Shown: positions 34,620-43,787 of the stretch, piece after piece | Layout of the letters: each line of letters begins with the position of its first letter | How positions within the stretch are numbered: the stretch's first letter is position 1 | Origin: Arthrobacter ipis | GTDB taxonomy: Bacteria > Actinomycetota > Actinomycetes > Actinomycetales > Micrococcaceae | DNA length: 64,000 bases | Assembly (NCBI RefSeq): GCF_014694315.1 | Contig: NZ_JAAOXD010000009.1 | Coordinates: 320,575 to 384,574, forward strand | Direction: 5' to 3' | Notes under the pieces: generated by a model | What the model was told of the DNA's origin: nothing | The model's database searches: none | What the model saw: only the letters and a program-made list of their open reading frames with translations | Program-made: the position numbers and the translations under genes

Positions 34620-35222
34620 TCAGGCGCCCGGCATGTCCTGCGTCTCCACGCTGCCCGCGCGCTCGTAGACCAGCGACACTGCCCCCTTCGGGAAGGTGCG
34701 CGCCGGCTCGGCGAGGCGGAAGGAGGCGGGGACGGTCCCGGCGTCGAAGATGCGCTTGCCCTGCCCGAGGGTGATGGGATAGAGCCAGAGGTGGAGGCGG
34801 TCGAGCACGTCCGCCGCCAGCAGCGACCGGATGAGGACGCCGCTGCCGAACATGTGCACCTCGTCGAACTCTTCACGGAGCCGGCCCGCTGCCGCCGCGT
34901 TTGGCAGCACCTTGGTGCCCGCCCACGCCGGATCAACCAGTGAATTGGAGACGACGAACTTGGGCACCCGGTTGAGCGTGCCGCCGATCTCGCCGGACTG
35001 GTGCGGCCAATAGGCCGCGAAAATGTCGTAGGTCTTCCGACCGAGGAGCAGGGCGTCGATGCGGCCAATTTCCTCGCCGATGGCAGCGCCGGCCTCGTCA
35101 TCGGACACCGGCGCCTGCCAGCCACCGAAGGCGAATCCGCCCGCGGTATCTTCTTCGCTGCCGCCCGGCGCCTGATAGACGCCGTCGAGGGTGACAAACA
35201 GGTTGGCGACGATGATTCCCAC
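34620..35222 (-). CDS. Dihydrofolate reductase/RibD C-terminal domain family reductase
   Basis: A 200-residue protein. IIVANLFVTLDGVYQAPGG, LLLGRKTYDIFAAYWP, KFVVSNSL, HMFGSGVLIRSLLAADVLDRLHLWLYP and TLGQGKRIF are the usual motifs of the RibD_C/YwjB-like group, which share the DHFR fold and bind NADPH. Their physiological substrates are mostly unknown. GTG at 35222 with a weak GGGC site. It is divergent from the DNA ligase gene across 63 nt. Confidence 0.85.
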   Translation of the reverse strand: MGIIVANLFVTLDGVYQAPGGSEEDTAGGFAFGGWQAPVSDDEAGAAIGEEIGRIDALLLGRKTYDIFAAYWPHQSGEIGGTLNRVPKFVVSNSLVDPAWAGTKVLPNAAAAGRLREEFDEVHMFGSGVLIRSLLAADVLDRLHLWLYPITLGQGKRIFDAGTVPASFRLAEPARTFPKGAVSLVYERAGSVETQDMPGA

Positions 35223-35285
35223 GCGCCCATTCTGGAACAGGGTCTAATCAGTGTCCATAGCCAGCGGCCGTGACAGACTGGTGCC

Positions 35286-36875
35286 ATGCTGCTCGACGAG
35301 CTCGTGAGGACCTCGGAATCCGTCGCGGCCACCCGCTCCCGGCTCGCCAAGGTCAACGAACTGGCAGGTCTCCTGCTCCGGCTCGACCCCGCCGACATCC
35401 CGACGGCGGTCGGCTTGCTCACCGCCAAGCCTCGCCAGGGCAGAGTCGGGATCGGCTGGAGCGGCATGAGGGCGGCCAGGGGCGAGCCGGCTCTTGAGCC
35501 AAATCTCACTATCGCCCACCTCGACGCTGCGTTGGACCGGCTGCTGGCAGCCGAAGGCGCTGGCTCGACCGCGGAACGCGCCACCACCCTTCGGACTCTG
35601 ATGGCGGAAGCCACGGAGCGGGAGCAGGCCTTCATCGCCGGCGTGCTGCTCGGAGAACTCCGCACCGGTGCACTCGAAGGCGTACTGACGGAGGCGGTCG
35701 CCCGCGCCGCCGGCCGGCCGGTCGAGGCCGTACGCCGCGCAGCGATGCTCTCCGGCGATCTCGGCGGGACCGCCCTGCTGGCGATCACGGGCACCGCGGC
35801 CCAGCTTGACGCGGTCGGCCTCGTCGTTGGGCGTCCCGTGCAGCCCATGCTCGCCGCAACCGCGGCCAGTGCCGGCGAGGCGCTGGAGGCGACGGGGGAA
35901 GCGTCGGTGGAATACAAGCTCGACGGCGCACGCATCCAGGTGCACCGTGCCGGCGACGATGTGCGCATCTACACCCGCACCCTGGCCGAGGTGACACACC
36001 GGCTGCCTGAGGTGGTGGAGGTGGTGCGTGGACTGCCCGTGCGCGATGTGATCCTCGACGGAGAGACCCTGGCCCTCGATGAGGACGGCGGCCCCAGGCC
36101 GTTCCAGGAGACCATGTCCCGGTTCGGGGCGGATGCGGTGCGCACCACGCTGCTGCATCCGTGGTTTTTCGACGTGCTGCACATCGACGGGCGCGACCTG
36201 CTCGACGAGCCGCTGTCCACGCGCGTCGGCGTGCTCGAGCGCATCGCCCCCGGGCACCGCATCCCGGGGAAAATCACTGCGGATGCGGCTGTTGCCGAGA
36301 GAGTGTCGCGCGATGCGCTTGCCGCGGGCCATGAGGGTGTGGTGGTGAAGGCGGTGGGCTCGGCCTACGCCGCCGGACGGCGGGGTTCGAACTGGATCAA
36401 GGTGAAGCCGGTGCTCACCTACGACCTCGTGGTGCTCGCCTGCGAATGGGGGTCAGGACGGCGCACCGGGCTGCTGTCGAACCTGCACCTCGGAGCCCTG
36501 GACCCTGTCGGCGAGTTCGGCGAACCCGGCGGCTACGTGATGGTGGGCAAGACCTTCAAGGGCCTCACCGACGCGCTGCTGCGATGGCAGACCGAAAGGT
36601 TCCAGGAGTTGGAGGTGCGGCGTACGGCGGGCACGGTCTGGACCGAGCCGGTCACCGTGGTCGAGATCGCCATCGACGGCGTCCAGCAGTCTCCCCGCTA
36701 TCCGGGTCGAATCGCCCTTCGGTTCGCACGCGTTAAGCGCTACCGTGACGACAAGACGGCCGCGGAGGCCGACACCATCCAGACGTTGCGCGCCCTGCTG
36801 CGTACCCCACCGGCCGGAAAGGCATCGCCCGCGCCGGCGGAGCCAGATTCGGGAGGAGACGCCACACTTGCGTAA
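35286..36875 (+). CDS. ATP-dependent DNA ligase
   Basis: A 529-residue ligase. The N-terminal DNA-binding domain (about residues 1-190) is followed by the adenylation domain with motif I EYKLDGARIQVH, in which Lys211 is the adenylated residue, ILDGETLALDEDG, RPFQETMSRFG, HEGVVVKAVGSAY and the final NWIKVKPVLTYDLVVLACEWGSGRR. The OB-fold ends in PRYPGRIALRFARVKRYRDDK. The organisation matches the LigB-type ligases of actinobacteria, which are additional to the NAD-dependent replicative LigA and probably serve repair. ATG at 35286. No Ku or polymerase-domain gene is nearby. Confidence 0.93.
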   Translation: MLLDELVRTSESVAATRSRLAKVNELAGLLLRLDPADIPTAVGLLTAKPRQGRVGIGWSGMRAARGEPALEPNLTIAHLDAALDRLLAAEGAGSTAERATTLRTLMAEATEREQAFIAGVLLGELRTGALEGVLTEAVARAAGRPVEAVRRAAMLSGDLGGTALLAITGTAAQLDAVGLVVGRPVQPMLAATAASAGEALEATGEASVEYKLDGARIQVHRAGDDVRIYTRTLAEVTHRLPEVVEVVRGLPVRDVILDGETLALDEDGGPRPFQETMSRFGADAVRTTLLHPWFFDVLHIDGRDLLDEPLSTRVGVLERIAPGHRIPGKITADAAVAERVSRDALAAGHEGVVVKAVGSAYAAGRRGSNWIKVKPVLTYDLVVLACEWGSGRRTGLLSNLHLGALDPVGEFGEPGGYVMVGKTFKGLTDALLRWQTERFQELEVRRTAGTVWTEPVTVVEIAIDGVQQSPRYPGRIALRFARVKRYRDDKTAAEADTIQTLRALLRTPPAGKASPAPAEPDSGGDATLA

Positions 36876-37029
36876 ATTGATGGTTTAGCGTTATCGGTGC
36901 CGGCGCGTGCAGGAACTTCAGGTCCAAGCAGCGGCGAAGGTCATGGTAGCCGGCGATCGTCACGTGCCGAGTTCTCCGGGCCCTGGCTGAGGATCCTTAT
37001 TAGGAAGTTGCTTTGATGGAGGGAGGCCA

Positions 37030-37604
<575 letters not shown>

Positions 37605-37617
<13 letters not shown>

Positions 37618-38040
37618 CCTTCGACTAATTCCCGCGGGTCCGGTACGACAGGAGGAGGTAGCTGGGTGCGGGAGGTCGAAGGGAAGATGTGCAGGCCGAG
37701 TTCGCCGGGGGCGAGCCACCGGCGCTTGGCTTCTTGATTGTCCTCATGGGTTCGGGCTGCGGCGGCAACCTCGGCTGCGCGTGCGACTGGGACGACTATC
37801 ACGACGCCGTCGACGTCACCGATCACGACGCCGGGGTTGATGAGGGCGTTGGCGCAAGCGACGGAAACGTTGACCGATCCGATGGTGGCTTTGACGGTGC
37901 CTTTGGAGTTGATGGTGCGGCTGAAGACGGGAAAGTCCATCTGCTGGAGCGTCTCTACGTCGCGGCAGCCGCCGTCGATGATAGGTCCTTCTGCGCCTTG
38001 GCGCGGAGCGAGGTGACGGCAGCCGCAAGGAGGCGAGTAT
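37605..38040 (-). pseudogene. RraA-like 4-hydroxy-4-methyl-2-oxoglutarate aldolase, C-terminal remnant
   Basis: From about 37985 leftward the frame is a good RraA-type C-terminal half: GPIIDGGCRDVETLQQMDFPVFSRTI, GTVKATIGSVNVSVACANAL, NPGVVIGDVDGVVIVVP and EEAKRRWLAPGELGLHI-like ending. The preceding residues (LLAAAVTSLRAKAQ) are in a different frame, and everything before is lost, so the gene is frameshifted and truncated at its 5' end. Intact relatives cleave 4-carboxy-4-hydroxy-2-oxoadipate or HMG to pyruvate in protocatechuate/gallate meta-cleavage pathways. Confidence 0.75.
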
Positions 38041-38220
38041 GATTTGCGGGATTTTCTAGCCGCGAGCGCATGCGACCCCCTCCGCGCGGCGTCGTTGAAC
38101 GCTTCCGGACAGATCACATGGGGGGGAGATCTGCAAAGCGGAAAAGAGTTCGCAGAATGGACCGATCGGCCAAAGCGCGGCTGTTCAGTGAAATTTCAAC
38201 CCACGATCAGCTTCCGCTGT

Positions 38221-38241
38221 CTAATATATTAGTCCTATACT
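38221..38241 (+). promoter_or_regulatory. Palindromic operator and -10-like box before the aminotransferase gene
   Basis: CTAATATATTAG (38221-38232) is a perfect 12-bp AT-rich palindrome, unusual in this GC-rich sequence, and is followed directly by TATACT (38236-38241), a good -10 box, 48 nt before the start codon. The palindrome would sit in the promoter spacer, as a repressor site would. The regulator is unknown; none is adjacent. Confidence 0.5.
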
Positions 38242-38289
38242 AGATGTGGTCAATAAAGATCGAACGCCAACTCGATGAGGAGTGGAAAT

Positions 38290-39489
38290 ATGCAGCAACT
38301 CGCGCACCGGCTTGAACGCCTAGGCACCGAAACCGCCTTCAGCGTGGCCCAAGCCGCGGCCGCTTGGAAGGCTAAGGGGAACCTGGTTTACCCCTTCCAT
38401 CTCGGCGACATCAACATCCCCACCGCCCCGAACATCGTGGAGGCGATGAACCGGGCGATCGCTGACGGCTACACCGGCTACTGCCCCGGCCCCGGCATCC
38501 CGCAGCTGCGTGAAGCCCTTGCCGACGATATCGGCTCGCGCCGCGGTATTGAGTTCTCCCCCGAGAATGTGGTGGTGATGACCGGCGGCAAGCCCGTCAT
38601 CACGAAGTTCCTGCAGGCTGTCATGAACCCCGGCCAGGAAGTGCTCTACCCCAACCCCGGCTTCCCGATCTATGAATCGCAGATCGAGTACCTCGGCGGA
38701 ACGGCGGTGCCGTACCGCTACGTGCCCACGAGCACGGGCTTCGCGATCGACCTCGAGCAGATCCGCGCGTCGATCACCCCGAACACGGTCGCAATCATCT
38801 ACAACGACCTGCAGAACCCCATCTCAGCCGAGTCGACTGCCGCTGAGCGCGAGGCCGTCGCGCAGCTCGCGATCGAACACGACCTGTGGGTACTCTCCGA
38901 CGAGGCTTACTTCGAGACCCGCTATGAGGGTCTCTCAAGCTCGATCACCTCGATTCCCGGCATGGCCGAGCGTACTGTCATCCTCTACACGTTCAGCAAA
39001 AAGTTCGCCATGACCGGCTCACGCCTCGGCTGCGCCGTCGCCCCGCGTGAAATCGCCCAGGTGCTCAGCACTCTCAACACCAACGACGAGTCCTGCACCA
39101 CCCACTACGTGCAGTGGGCCGGCGTCGAAGCGCTCCGCGGCCCCCAGGATTCTGTGCAGCAGATGCTCGACACCTTGCAGACGCGCCGCGACACCGCGTG
39201 CGAGCTCGTCAATTCCATCCCCGGCATGCACGTCGCCGTGCCGCAATCAACGTTCTACCTGTTCCCCGACGTCACCGAGGTCATGGAGCGTATGGGTTAC
39301 GCAGCAGTCGGCGACTTCGCCTCTGACGCCCTGTACAAGACCGGCGTCTCCTTCTGCACGCGGGAGCACTTCGGCCGGCGACTGCCCGGCGAGGACCGGC
39401 AGTACATCCGGCTCGCCTATTCGGGCATCGAGGCGGCAGCTATCCGCGAGGGCCTCGGACGCCTGCGCGAATGGATCGTGACGGCATGA
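38290..39489 (+). CDS. PLP-dependent class I/II aminotransferase
   Basis: A 399-residue fold-type I enzyme. Motifs: FHLGDINIPTAPNIVEAMN, GYTGYCPGPGIPQLREALA, VVVMTGGKPVITKFL, YPNPGFPIYESQIEYLGG, the cofactor-binding NDLQNPISAEST, LSDEAYFETRY and YTFSKKFAMTGSRLG with the Schiff-base Lys. ATG at 38290 has GAGGAG 8 nt upstream, better than the ATG at 38275. Its stop overlaps the start of a 2-hydroxyacid dehydrogenase gene (ATGA), so the two work together: deamination of an amino acid to a 2-oxo acid and reduction of that product to a 2-hydroxy acid is the plain reading. The amino acid is unknown. Confidence 0.88.
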   Translation: MQQLAHRLERLGTETAFSVAQAAAAWKAKGNLVYPFHLGDINIPTAPNIVEAMNRAIADGYTGYCPGPGIPQLREALADDIGSRRGIEFSPENVVVMTGGKPVITKFLQAVMNPGQEVLYPNPGFPIYESQIEYLGGTAVPYRYVPTSTGFAIDLEQIRASITPNTVAIIYNDLQNPISAESTAAEREAVAQLAIEHDLWVLSDEAYFETRYEGLSSSITSIPGMAERTVILYTFSKKFAMTGSRLGCAVAPREIAQVLSTLNTNDESCTTHYVQWAGVEALRGPQDSVQQMLDTLQTRRDTACELVNSIPGMHVAVPQSTFYLFPDVTEVMERMGYAAVGDFASDALYKTGVSFCTREHFGRRLPGEDRQYIRLAYSGIEAAAIREGLGRLREWIVTA

Positions 39490-40445
39490 GCCGGGTAGTC
39501 GTTACGGGCAGGGTGCCCGACGCCGCGCTCGAAAAGCTTCGTGCCGAGCACGAGGTCGATGCCTGGGCCGGTCCCGAGTCGATTGGCCGCGAGGAGCTCC
39601 TGCGCCGCGTGGCGGGTGCCGATGCCATCGTGAGCCTGCTCACCGAACGCGTCGACGGCGAACTGCTCGACGCCGCGGGCCCCCAGCTCAAGGTTGTCTC
39701 TAATGTCGCCGTCGGCTATGACAACATCAACGTGCCGGCCTGCACGGAACGGGGTATCGTCGCCACCAACACACCCGGTGTTCTCACCGAGGCGACGGCC
39801 GACATCGCGTTCGGGCTCATCCTCATGGCAACCCGCCGGCTCGGTGAGGGCGAACGGCTCATCCGCGCCGGCCAGGCGTGGAAGTGGGGCATGTTCTTCC
39901 TGCTCGGCAGCAGCCTGCAGGGCAAGACCCTTGGTGTCGTCGGGATGGGCGGCATTGGCCAGGCGACAGCACGCCGGGCCAAGGCGTTCGGTATGGACAT
40001 CGTCTACCAGTCGCGCAGCGAGATCGACCCCGCCATCGCCGCGGAACTGGGCGCCCGGCGGGTCGACCTCGACGAGTTGCTGACTGTTTCCGATGTCATT
40101 TCGCTGCACTGCCCTTACGGACCGGCAACGCACCACCTCATCGGCGCTGAGCAGCTTTCAGCGATGAAGAGCTCCACCTATCTCGTCAACACGGCACGCG
40201 GACCCATCGTCGACGAAGCAGCGCTCGCGGCCGCGCTGCGCGAGGGCGTCATCGCCGGTGCCGGGCTGGACGTCTTCGAGCACGAGCCTAAGGTCCACCC
40301 CGAACTGCTGGACCTGGAGAATGTGACGCTCGTGCCGCACCTCGGCTCGGCCACCGTCGAGACGCGCACCGCCATGGCAGTACTCGCCGCCGACAACGCC
40401 CTCGCCGTGCTCCGGGGCGAGCAGCCGCCCACACCGATCGGTTAG
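39486..40445 (+). CDS. D-isomer-specific 2-hydroxyacid dehydrogenase (glyoxylate/hydroxypyruvate reductase type)
   Basis: A 319-residue NAD(P)-dependent dehydrogenase. The substrate domain carries VVSNVAVGYDNINV; the Rossmann motif is TLGVVGMGGIGQATARRAKAFGM; catalytic residues are in NTARGPIVDE (Arg), GLDVFEHEP (Glu) and LVPHLGSATVETR (His). The DVFEHEP and VGYDNIN segments point to the GyaR/GhrB group. ATG at 39486 overlaps the aminotransferase stop by 4 nt. A 14-bp hairpin lies 130 nt downstream (40576-40607). Confidence 0.9.
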   Translation: MSRVVVTGRVPDAALEKLRAEHEVDAWAGPESIGREELLRRVAGADAIVSLLTERVDGELLDAAGPQLKVVSNVAVGYDNINVPACTERGIVATNTPGVLTEATADIAFGLILMATRRLGEGERLIRAGQAWKWGMFFLLGSSLQGKTLGVVGMGGIGQATARRAKAFGMDIVYQSRSEIDPAIAAELGARRVDLDELLTVSDVISLHCPYGPATHHLIGAEQLSAMKSSTYLVNTARGPIVDEAALAAALREGVIAGAGLDVFEHEPKVHPELLDLENVTLVPHLGSATVETRTAMAVLAADNALAVLRGEQPPTPIG

Positions 40446-40575
40446 TAAGGACGGACAAGTAGTACCGGTGGGCCTGGATGAAGCGCCGGTCCTGGAGGCG
40501 AGATAATGGGCCAGCTTTCGCATCCTCCGACTCACTTATCGTGTCTACTTCGGGGTTTGTGCCCTCAGTAACAAA

Positions 40576-40607
40576 GTTGGCGCCGGACTTGGGAGTCCGG
40601 CGCCAAC
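40576..40607. terminator. Strong perfect hairpin, terminator-like
   Basis: GTTGGCGCCGGACT and AGTCCGGCGCCAAC form a perfect 14-bp stem with a TGGG loop. Read on the minus strand it is followed by TTTGTT, so it would best end leftward transcription from the 40.7-41.8 kb side; it could also stop the rightward dehydrogenase transcript. It is the strongest simple hairpin noticed in the window. Confidence 0.65.
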
Positions 40608-40650
40608 TGATTGACCGGATTGCAACGGCAACGACGGGTGAGGGCATCAC

Positions 40651-40848
40651 CTATGGGGGCAACGCCGTCGTTGGTGTGAGTTCAGGCAGGGGACCCGCAC
40701 GCTTCGAACCGGTCCGCCCGCCCGACTCCACAACAACTGTCTCCCAGTGCCGCAGCCGCCATGCTGCCGACGGGCTAGCGAGTCCAGCCCCGACGATGAC
40801 CACATCCGCCACGGGGCTTATCGGCCAACGGGCGATTCGACGTCTCAC
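40651..40848 (-). pseudogene. Flavin amine oxidase-like N-terminal fragment
   Basis: Starting at GTG 40848 the frame reads VADVVIVGAGLASPSAAWRL and then WETVVVESGGRTG, the FAD-binding Rossmann start of flavin monoamine oxidases (normally VIVGAGLAGLSAAWRL...VLE...GGRxGGR). It loses similarity after about 50 residues and stops at 40651. The catalytic body is missing. It overlaps the left copy of the 80-bp repeat. Between 40849 and 41085 no other gene was recognised. Confidence 0.6.
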
Positions 40849-40895
40849 CAGTCCGCCATGTAGTCATCCAGCAGGGATGGCATGAACAGATATGA
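40817..40895. repeat. Imperfect direct repeat, left copy
   Basis: Roughly three-quarters identical to 56589-56669 and in the same orientation, with a 2-nt length difference. The best-conserved blocks are CTTATCGG, ACGTCTC, TCCGCCATGTAGTC and ATGAACAGATATGA. On the minus strand both encode the end of a protein reading SYLF(M/I)xSLL(D/G)DYMA, so they are likely matching ends of paralogous gene remnants. Confidence 0.6.
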
Positions 40896-41085
40896 AGGAT
40901 CGACCTGGTGGCAGGGCCGGACACATCCCGACACCTGCTCTACACGAATTCCGAGGAGCGCGTCGTCGCGGCTGAGCAGCAGTGCCCGTTAGCAATCGAC
41001 GCCGAGGCAGCTGAGCCACACTAAGAAGTAAGAGAAACGGTGCTAAGCGTGCCTGCACACTGCGCCGTTCCCTTACTTGCTCCGG

Positions 41086-41784
41086 TTACCAGGACGGCAG
41101 GTTCGGCAGGGGGCCGTCAGCCTCGACGTTTTCGGCAGCGCCGCGAGCCAGCCACTCGAGCAGTCCCTCGCGGTCGGACGAGACGCGCAGGGCACCATCC
41201 CCGATCACCCACTCGTCGCGTTCCTCCGTCACCAAGGTCATTCCCGGCGCTCCTTTGGCGCGCATCGTGCGCACGGCAGCCTCAATGGCGTTGAGCACCG
41301 AGTCCGGGTCAGCCTCTTCGATGGTCCAGGCGGTGTCGAGGTCGTGATGGTGGACGACGACCTCGGCGATCCGCAACGCCACGATTGATGTCGCGGGGAT
41401 CTGCTTGCCGTGAAGGTGCACCTCCTCGACCGCGAGCTCCCCTCCCAGCTGCTGGGCCTGCTCCGCAAAGTATTGAGCGGACTCGCGCAGCCGGCCAAGC
41501 AGTTCCTCACGGGGCAAATTGGCAAGGTCCGAAATGTCCTGGGCGCGTGCCTCCTTCGAGGCGTACAGCTGCTGCTCTTCGCCAGTGAGTGCCCAGCTAA
41601 TGAGGTTGACCAAGGCGCGGCCGTTCGAGGCGAGGTGGGCAATGACGTGGGCCCGTGTCCACCCTTCGCACAGGGAAGGGACAGTCATTTCATCGGCGGA
41701 CAGTGACTCGACGGTGGCCATTAACATGTCGGTCTCCCTGCCGAGGCGGGACAGGTCCGAGTGCAGGCGTGCGGGGTTGATCAT
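41086..41784 (-). CDS. Mycothiol-dependent maleylpyruvate isomerase family protein
   Basis: A 232-residue member of the DinB-like MDMPI family. The N-terminal four-helix bundle has EMTVPSLCEGWTRAHVIAHLASNGRALVNL with a metal-site His, and the second metal-site His cluster is in RIAEVVVHHHDLDTAW. In gentisate catabolism such enzymes convert maleylpyruvate to fumarylpyruvate with mycothiol as cofactor. No gentisate dioxygenase or fumarylpyruvate hydrolase gene is in the window, so this may be an isolated or differently used copy. ATG at 41784. Mycothiol use fits an actinobacterial host. Confidence 0.82.
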   Translation of the reverse strand: MINPARLHSDLSRLGRETDMLMATVESLSADEMTVPSLCEGWTRAHVIAHLASNGRALVNLISWALTGEEQQLYASKEARAQDISDLANLPREELLGRLRESAQYFAEQAQQLGGELAVEEVHLHGKQIPATSIVALRIAEVVVHHHDLDTAWTIEEADPDSVLNAIEAAVRTMRAKGAPGMTLVTEERDEWVIGDGALRVSSDREGLLEWLARGAAENVEADGPLPNLPSW

Positions 41785-42247
41785 CTATTCACCCTATCGA
41801 TTGGCACGGCGCGCCAACCAGCGGTCCACGCCTCATATCCATACTGAATTCGTACCGATTCGGACGAGTCGGGTACTTGTGTAAGTCGCAGACGGCATTG
41901 CCCCGCCGCAGCACGCAAGTTGTGAACTCCTCGATAGCCAGTCGCCGTTGAACCGGAAGAGCTCCCAGGCTCTGCACGCCGCGGTCTAGGTTCTGGTGGA
42001 TACTGAGCTGGAGAGCCCGAAGTCGCTCGCGTTGGCCAACTCCAGTGCCGGCCTCCTCGCTCCTATTTTTATGCAGCGACTGTCGTGCCCTCTTCATTGA
42101 TATGGCCAATGTATAGATCACCCCCCGGCCCGAACCCGGGTAATTTCCTCATATGGCGAGCCTCACAGCGCTGCCACACTGGACGACGGGTGCAACCTGC
42201 GTACCCCTACCGCATTACTTTCATGCTCCGTCAGAGAGGACAGGCAT
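41785..42247. other. Intergenic region between divergent genes, no gene recognised
   Basis: 463 nt between the leftward isomerase and the rightward aromatic acid symporter. A minus-strand frame of 110 codons (41789-42121) has no recognisable family, and its ribosome site is poor. The AT-richer stretch around 42060-42130 is the probable symporter promoter region. GAGAGGACAGG at about 42234 is the symporter ribosome site. Confidence 0.5.
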
Positions 42248-43639
42248 ATGGCAAAGTCGCGTGACGTCGTCGCCGAAGATCCGCGCACAGAGGCGCGCAC
42301 TGCAAACTGGGTGGCGTTCGTCATCTGCGCCGCACTCTTATTCGATGGGTACGACCTCGTCGTGTACGGCACCGTCCTGCCGGGGCTGCTCGCCGACCCA
42401 ACCCAGATTGGCGCCTTCGATGCCGCCGCAGCCGGCCTCCTGGGCTCGTGGGCACTTATTGGGGTGCTGGTCGGGTCGCTGATCTGCGGCGCCGTCGGTG
42501 ACTTTTTCGGCCGCCGCCGGCCCATGCTTTTGGGCATCACCTGGTTCTCGGTAGGCATGTTCATCACGGCGCTCACCACGACCGTAGAGGCCTTCGGCGC
42601 CATGCGGTTCATAACCGGGGTGGGACTAGGCATTGTCCTTGCCAGCGCGGGTGCGACCATGGCGGAGTTCGCACCGGCAGGCAGGCGCCAGTTTTACAAC
42701 GCTATCGTCTACTCGGGCATCCCGGCCGGTGGCGTCTTCGCTTCCATCATGGGCATCCTGTTCCTCAATAACATCGGTTGGCGAGGACTGTTCATGATCG
42801 GCGCCCTCCCCCTGGTCCTGCTCGTGCCCATTGCGTGGTTCAGGCTTCCCGAATCCCCGCGCTGGCTGCTGGCGCGCGGCCGTGAGGAGGAGGCTCAGGC
42901 AGCCGCCAGACGGACGGGCGTTCCGCTTATGGAAGAGCGGCTTATTCGGCAATTGGGCGCGGCCCCCCAGAAGGCCGGCTTCGCGGCTGTGTTCTCCAGT
43001 CAGTTCGCCCTGCCCTCGATCCTCTTGGGCATGATGTCCTTTTCCGGCCTGCTGCTGACCTACGGCTTGAACACGTGGCTGCCGAAGATCATGGAGGGTT
43101 ACGGCTACGGGCGAACGTACGCCCTGTTCTTCCCGCTGGCGCTGAACCTCGGGGCTGTGGCGGGAGGCCTGCTGCTCTCACGTTTCGCCGATAAGCGCGG
43201 TCCACAGCGAGTCATAGCCTTCACCTTCGTAGTGGCCACCATCTCCTTGGTTCTGATGACCTTTGGCTTCCCGCTGCCCTTGCTGTTCCTGTGCATCGCC
43301 ATCGCCGGAGTAGGTACGCTGGGCACCCAGGTGCTGGTTTACGGTTTCCAGTCCAACTACTACACCACCAATGCCCGGGCCGCCGGCGTCGCATGGTGCG
43401 CAAGCGTAGGCCGCTGCGGCGGCATACTGGGACCGATCATCGGTGGCTGGTTGGCTGTTGCAGGCATCGGCGGGGCTACCGCGTTCTACATCTTTGGTGG
43501 CGTGGCCCTGGTGGGGGCCGTGGTGACGGTTCTGGTCCCCCACCAGCGGAAGCTGGAAGAGGCCGAGCACAAAGTCGAGGAGATGACGGAGCACCCATCA
43601 GAAGACCACATCGCCGCTACTTCCACAACCCATCACTGA
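42248..43639 (+). CDS. Aromatic acid:H+ symporter (AAHS family, BenK/PcaK-like)
   Basis: A 463-residue, 12-helix MFS protein. The first-helix motif LLFDGYDLVVYGTVLPGLL contains the DGxD-like acid pair essential in PcaK/BenK relatives; GAVGDFFGRRRPMLLG is the MFS loop motif; RLPESPRWLLARGR closes the first half. The C-terminal tail is hydrophilic (HQRKLEEAEHKVEEMTEH). It is next to a LysR gene and the ben-cat cluster, so benzoate uptake is likely. A second, unrelated transporter (BenE type) is encoded at 55 kb, giving the cluster two uptake routes. Confidence 0.88.
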   Translation: MAKSRDVVAEDPRTEARTANWVAFVICAALLFDGYDLVVYGTVLPGLLADPTQIGAFDAAAAGLLGSWALIGVLVGSLICGAVGDFFGRRRPMLLGITWFSVGMFITALTTTVEAFGAMRFITGVGLGIVLASAGATMAEFAPAGRRQFYNAIVYSGIPAGGVFASIMGILFLNNIGWRGLFMIGALPLVLLVPIAWFRLPESPRWLLARGREEEAQAAARRTGVPLMEERLIRQLGAAPQKAGFAAVFSSQFALPSILLGMMSFSGLLLTYGLNTWLPKIMEGYGYGRTYALFFPLALNLGAVAGGLLLSRFADKRGPQRVIAFTFVVATISLVLMTFGFPLPLLFLCIAIAGVGTLGTQVLVYGFQSNYYTTNARAAGVAWCASVGRCGGILGPIIGGWLAVAGIGGATAFYIFGGVALVGAVVTVLVPHQRKLEEAEHKVEEMTEHPSEDHIAATSTTHH

Positions 43640-43787
43640 CCGCACCGCTGGCAGCTGCCGCCCTGGTGCGCGACCACTCCGCTATTAGGTCTGACGCATG
43701 TACTAGTTGTCCATTTTATGGTTACTCTGTGAATTAATGGCGTTCGGTCCTGGACCGGATACACCGGGCGGAGGAAAGGCATCCACA

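Noticed and set aside
41789-42121. 110-codon minus-strand frame in the 41.8-42.2 kb gap
   Set aside because: No family resemblance, poor ribosome site and location in a promoter-containing gap.
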